From positions 1-8,997 of the forward strand of contig JBAYJH010000199.1 in the NCBI GenBank assembly GCA_041665185.1: DNA of 8,997 bases, written 5' to 3'. This document shows positions 6,443-8,997 of the stretch, piece after piece. The first letter of the stretch is position 1. The number at the start of each line of letters is the position of its first letter. A model generated the notes under the pieces. That model searched no databases and was not told where the DNA came from. It saw nothing but the letters and a program-made list of their open reading frames with translations. The position numbers and the translations under genes are program-made. This stretch comes from JACRAR01 sp041665185. GTDB lineage: Bacteria; Pseudomonadota; Gammaproteobacteria; Burkholderiales; Rhodocyclaceae.

Positions 6443-7057
6443 TTACTGCCACAACTTCCAAGCACCCCGGAAAAAGGAATAGCCAAGTACGACAAGGATG
6501 TACAGACTACCAAGCAGGATGGGCACACCGGCAAGGCGGGGATGGCGAAGGATCGATTGGTCGGCTGAAAAGTGCATGCTGTTGAACAGAGTAAGTAGCC
6601 GTTCCGTGGAGATCCAGTGATTGGCGGATTTCTCGATATCACGCAACAGGCTGGGCCTGACCAGGACTATGATGCCGACGAGCGCCGATAACATGCCGCC
6701 GACCAACATCATCCCGGTCAGGGCGTCCGATAGCCACCAATAGTCTCGCGGTACTAAGGCGGATAGCCTTCTCGGGTTATAACTGAAGAGAAAAGTGTAA
6801 AGAACAATTAGAGCGCCAACAACTATGCCCGCGCCAACCGGACGGCTATGCCGATAGAAATACCGCTCGGTCCAGCGGGGTCGATCCAGCATCTGTGAGA
6901 AGTGGCCCGCACCAACCCAGCGTGACGAATATTGGTTCAACTTCAAGATTTGTTGCGGTTTGAACAACAGCCCTGCACCGACCAAGACTCCAATAGCGCT
7001 ACCGATCCACAGGAACATCAGGAAGGATTGGGTCAAGATTTCAGTCAATATATTCAT
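6443..7057 (-). CDS. Membrane protein B: four-helix, two-repeat protein, relative of membrane protein A
   Basis: I do not recognise this 204-residue protein beyond its likeness to membrane protein A at 588-1217. Predicted helices are near residues 13-32, 74-92, 108-133 and 175-193. The internal repeat is clearer here than in A: half one has GAGLLFKPQQIL, then SRWVGAG, then YRHSRPVGAGIVVGAL; half two has GIIVLVRPSLLRDI, then NHWISTERLL, then LRHPRLAGVPILLGSL. Each unit is thus a helix ending in a basic-Pro turn, an amphipathic stretch with Trp, an Arg-His-x-Arg-Pro/Leu-x-Gly entry and a second helix. It lies between two prepilin genes on the same strand, 61 bases behind the upstream one and 94 bases before the next. 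ATG 7057 has no good ribosome site, so translation may be weak. A pilus assembly or accessory role is inferred from context only. Confidence 0.85.
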   Translation of the reverse strand: MNILTEILTQSFLMFLWIGSAIGVLVGAGLLFKPQQILKLNQYSSRWVGAGHFSQMLDRPRWTERYFYRHSRPVGAGIVVGALIVLYTFLFSYNPRRLSALVPRDYWWLSDALTGMMLVGGMLSALVGIIVLVRPSLLRDIEKSANHWISTERLLTLFNSMHFSADQSILRHPRLAGVPILLGSLYILVVLGYSFFRGAWKLWQ

Positions 7058-7118
7058 ATGAATATCTGGTCGTTACTATTGGCCCGGCTGGATGCTTTTC
7101 GCTATTAACGGAACAAAC

Positions 7119-7739
7119 TCAACAACCTGTAGTAGTTACCACGGAAATTTGCGCCGGAATTATGGGTGAAAGCGCCTGGGTATAGACGAATTGACAATTC
7201 GCCATGTCCGGCGCCCCCTGGCCCTGAAATATCGTGTCTGGTCCCGACACGGTCACTTCATAGCCTTCTTTCTGAAGGATATCTGTGGTCACATTGAATA
7301 CTGAGGACAAGCCCGCGGCTGCAACAATGCCCGGATTACCTTGTGCGGGAACTCCAGTGGTCACGGGATAACCGTACATGGTCGCGATCAACCCATGTTC
7401 TGAACAGACGGAGCCGGGTGCTGCCGAGTTTTGCTGGGGGCTGCTTGTTCCGGACTTGGCCGCAAGCTGAGCCAGAGTGACGCCACCGGGCCGGTTGTCG
7501 GCAAAGCCGCCGCCTGCGCAAGGGAAGGGGTCGGGAACGCCGTTCTTGGCAATGACGGCCATGTGCACCAGTGTCGATGCCACGCTGACGGCGCCGCGCG
7601 CGGAATACAGCTTGGCGACGCGGGCATCGCGCTGCATGGCGATGAAACGGGGTGCGGCCACGGCGGCGAGGGTGCCGATAATAGTGATGACGATCCCCAG
7701 TTCGATGAGGGTGAAACCCGCCTGGTTAGTAGCCTTCAT
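7119..7739 (-). CDS. MSHA-type prepilin with four cysteines
   Basis: This 206-residue prepilin has the leader MKATNQAG cut before FTLIE (mature Glu5 at residue 13), then a hydrophobic helix ending AAPRFIAMQRDAR, a form typical of MshA/MshB-like pilins. MYGYP (121-125) followed by GIVAAAGL (137-144) resembles the GYP...AA segment of MSHA pilins. Cysteines at 74, 112, 182 and 206 could form two disulfides; the last is the C-terminal residue. I chose ATG 7739 for its normal leader length; the in-frame GTG at 7754 would add five residues, and neither has a good ribosome site. It follows the mshG-like gene on the same strand, where the pilin genes also lie in known MSHA loci. Whether it is the major subunit or a minor one is open; its size fits MshA or MshB. 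Confidence 0.9.
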   Translation of the reverse strand: MKATNQAGFTLIELGIVITIIGTLAAVAAPRFIAMQRDARVAKLYSARGAVSVASTLVHMAVIAKNGVPDPFPCAGGGFADNRPGGVTLAQLAAKSGTSSPQQNSAAPGSVCSEHGLIATMYGYPVTTGVPAQGNPGIVAAAGLSSVFNVTTDILQKEGYEVTVSGPDTIFQGQGAPDMANCQFVYTQALSPIIPAQISVVTTTGC

Positions 7740-7820
7740 GCTATCGGCCGCCACCGAGAATACGGAAATCGTCTTTCATAATAACGATTGCATATGGAGG
7801 CAAAGGCAAGACAAGCATTG

Positions 7821-7850
7821 AATCTACCCCTTTCTTCCGACTTTTGACAA
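7821..7850 (-). promoter_or_regulatory. Candidate sigma-70 promoter for the four-cysteine prepilin gene
   Basis: On the minus strand TTGTCA (7850-7845) and TAGATT (7826-7821) are 18 bases apart, matching the consensus hexamers in five and four positions. It lies in the 274-base gap between the mshG-like gene and the prepilin and would give a leader of about 75 bases. The -35 overlaps a short palindrome, TTGACTTGTCAA, that might bind a regulator. Pattern match only. Confidence 0.35.
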
Positions 7851-7973
7851 GTCAATGATTCCGACTCTACACCTAATGCAATGCGCCAGATGGTTTCCAA
7901 CTTCATATGATAGCCGGTGAGCAGCCGTAAATAACTCCCGGACTGTCTCCAGACGACACCCATAGAAGAGCTT

Positions 7974-8008
7974 TGCCAAGGGCCATAATTTACCATTTGG
8001 CCAGGGCA
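7974..8008 (-). terminator. Hairpin just after the mshG-like gene (possible weak terminator)
   Basis: On the minus strand TGCC-GGCCA can pair with TGGCC-GGCA around a 12-base loop, with a small two/three-base internal loop. It starts five bases after the TAA of the mshG-like gene. The sequence behind it (AAAGCTCTTC) is not a T-run, so it may stabilise the mRNA end or be chance rather than terminate transcription. Confidence 0.3.
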
Positions 8009-8013
8009 CCCGG

Positions 8014-8997
8014 TTACTTCTTGAGTTCCCCTGCCGCATGAGTCGCTGCCTTGCCGAGATCCCAGATCGGCAGGAAGATGCCCAGCGCCAGAATCATGAC
8101 GACAATGCCAAGAAACACGATGAGGATCGGTTCGATCTTCTGCGACAAGGTCTTGAGTTCGTATTCGACCTCGCTCTGATACATGCCGGCCACTTCTTCC
8201 AACATCTCTTCGAGCGCGCCGGATTCCTCGCCGACGGCAATCATTTGCATCACCACCGGGGTGAATACGCCGGCTTTGCCGACGACACGCAAGACGCTTT
8301 CGCCGCGCTCGACGCCCTCGCGCATTTCCTCCACCTTCTTGGCGATGAAGTCGTTATCGACCGTGGCGGCCACCGTGGTCAACGCCTGGATGATCGGCAC
8401 GCCGCTGCGCATGGCCAGGGCGAAACTGCGGGCGAAGCGGGCCAGCGTCGCTTTGCGGATGATCTGCCCGGCAATCGGGATGTCCAGCTTGACCTCATCC
8501 CACTTTAGGCGACCCGCGGTGGTGCCGACCCACTGGCGGAAAGAGAATATCGCCGCGCCCATCCCGCCCAACAATAAGTACCAATAGTTCACCATGAAAC
8601 TCGAGAAGCCCATCAGGATGCGAGTCATCAGCGGCAGTTCGGTCTTAAAGGCGGCGAAGACCTTGGCGAAGGCCGGAATCACGAAAATGTTGATGACGAA
8701 CAGGGCCACCACCATGGCGATGATGACGAAGGTGGGATAACGCAACGCCGAACTCACTTGGCGCTTCATGAAGGCCTCGAACTCCATATGGTCGAACAAG
8801 CGGATGAAGACTTCCTCCAGCCGCCCCGTCATTTCGCCGACCCGCACCATCGACAGATAGAAGGGAGTGAAAACTGTCGGATGGCGCCCCAGCGCAATAG
8901 AGAACTCGCGGCCGGAATCCAGTCCCTCGCGTACATCCTGGATGACGGCCTTCATCGCCGGATTGATGGCGGATTCCTGTAGGCCGGCCAGCGCGCG
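8014..8997 (-). CDS. mshG: MshG-like inner-membrane platform protein of a type IV pilus (GspF/PilC family), N-terminus missing
   Basis: The visible 327 codons run open through the right edge, so roughly the first 80 residues of a protein of about 400 are outside. The GspF/PilC/MshG family forms the inner-membrane platform of type IV pili and type II secretion, linking the assembly ATPase to pilin loading. Both cytoplasmic GspF domains are seen: the first ends with RVGEMTGRLEEVF, and the second starts near ARFARSFALAMRSGVPIIQAL and contains AVGEESGALEEMLEEVA. Membrane segments lie at RYPTFVIIAMVVALFVINIF, at NYWYLLLGGMGAAIF and near the end at PILIVFLGIVVMILALGIF. VIPAFAKVFAAFKTELPLMT and the ending LPIWDLGKAA are closer to MshG than to PilC or GspF as I remember them. 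A prepilin gene follows on the same strand, as in MSHA loci. Family is firm; the mshG name is fairly sure. Confidence 0.88.
   Translation of the reverse strand, partial: RALAGLQESAINPAMKAVIQDVREGLDSGREFSIALGRHPTVFTPFYLSMVRVGEMTGRLEEVFIRLFDHMEFEAFMKRQVSSALRYPTFVIIAMVVALFVINIFVIPAFAKVFAAFKTELPLMTRILMGFSSFMVNYWYLLLGGMGAAIFSFRQWVGTTAGRLKWDEVKLDIPIAGQIIRKATLARFARSFALAMRSGVPIIQALTTVAATVDNDFIAKKVEEMREGVERGESVLRVVGKAGVFTPVVMQMIAVGEESGALEEMLEEVAGMYQSEVEYELKTLSQKIEPILIVFLGIVVMILALGIFLPIWDLGKAATHAAGELKK

Noticed and set aside
7740..8013. Small open frames between the four-cysteine prepilin and the mshG-like gene, considered as a possible mshF
   Set aside because: No hydrophobic segment or MSHA-like motif is present, the frames overlap each other, and codon use is not gene-like.
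8038..8508. Plus-strand open frames of 156 and 134 codons opposite the mshG-like gene
   Set aside because: Both are His- or Ser/Thr-rich antisense shadows of a clear GspF-family coding frame.

Overview
The window looks like an accessory stretch at the downstream edge of a type IV pilus locus of the MSHA (mannose-sensitive haemagglutinin-like) kind, from a Gram-negative proteobacterium. The GC-rich codon use, the MshG-type platform protein and the MshA/PilA-type prepilins fit Beta- or Gammaproteobacteria. I cannot name a genus from sequence alone.

Reading the minus strand from the right edge: a platform protein (mshG-like, N-terminus cut by the window edge, 8014-8997); a 206-residue MSHA-type prepilin with four cysteines (7119-7739); a small four-helix membrane protein, here called B (6443-7057); a 125-residue prepilin with a strong ribosome binding site (5971-6348); a perfect 10-bp inverted repeat that probably terminates transcription (5922-5943); an unrecognised 105-residue protein (5599-5916); and a 1213-residue multidomain protein (1917-5558). 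The large protein has eight TPRs, a GT41/O-GlcNAc-transferase-like glycosyltransferase, an FkbM-type methyltransferase and a C-terminal helical domain. At the left edge a PilA-like prepilin begins at 211 on the minus strand and runs off the window.

Two genes lie on the plus strand in the left part. One is a four-helix membrane protein, here called A (588-1217), with a clear GTG start and ribosome binding site. The other is a GNAT acetyltransferase gene (1308-1920) broken by one extra base in a six-G run; its stop overlaps the stop of the large glycosyltransferase gene tail-to-tail.

The most interesting observation is that A and B, on opposite strands about 5 kb apart, are diverged copies of one family, each beside a prepilin gene, and each is itself built from two similar halves. 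I do not recognise the family. The second is that a cytosolic-type TPR-GT41 glycosyltransferase fused to a sugar-type methyltransferase sits among Ser/Thr-rich prepilin genes, which suggests glycan decoration of pilins or a neighbouring surface protein. Two homopolymeric G runs, one of eight inside the glycosyltransferase/methyltransferase gene and one of six at the GNAT frameshift, could be slippage sites or assembly errors. No RNA genes, CRISPR arrays, insertion sequences or integration sites were seen.
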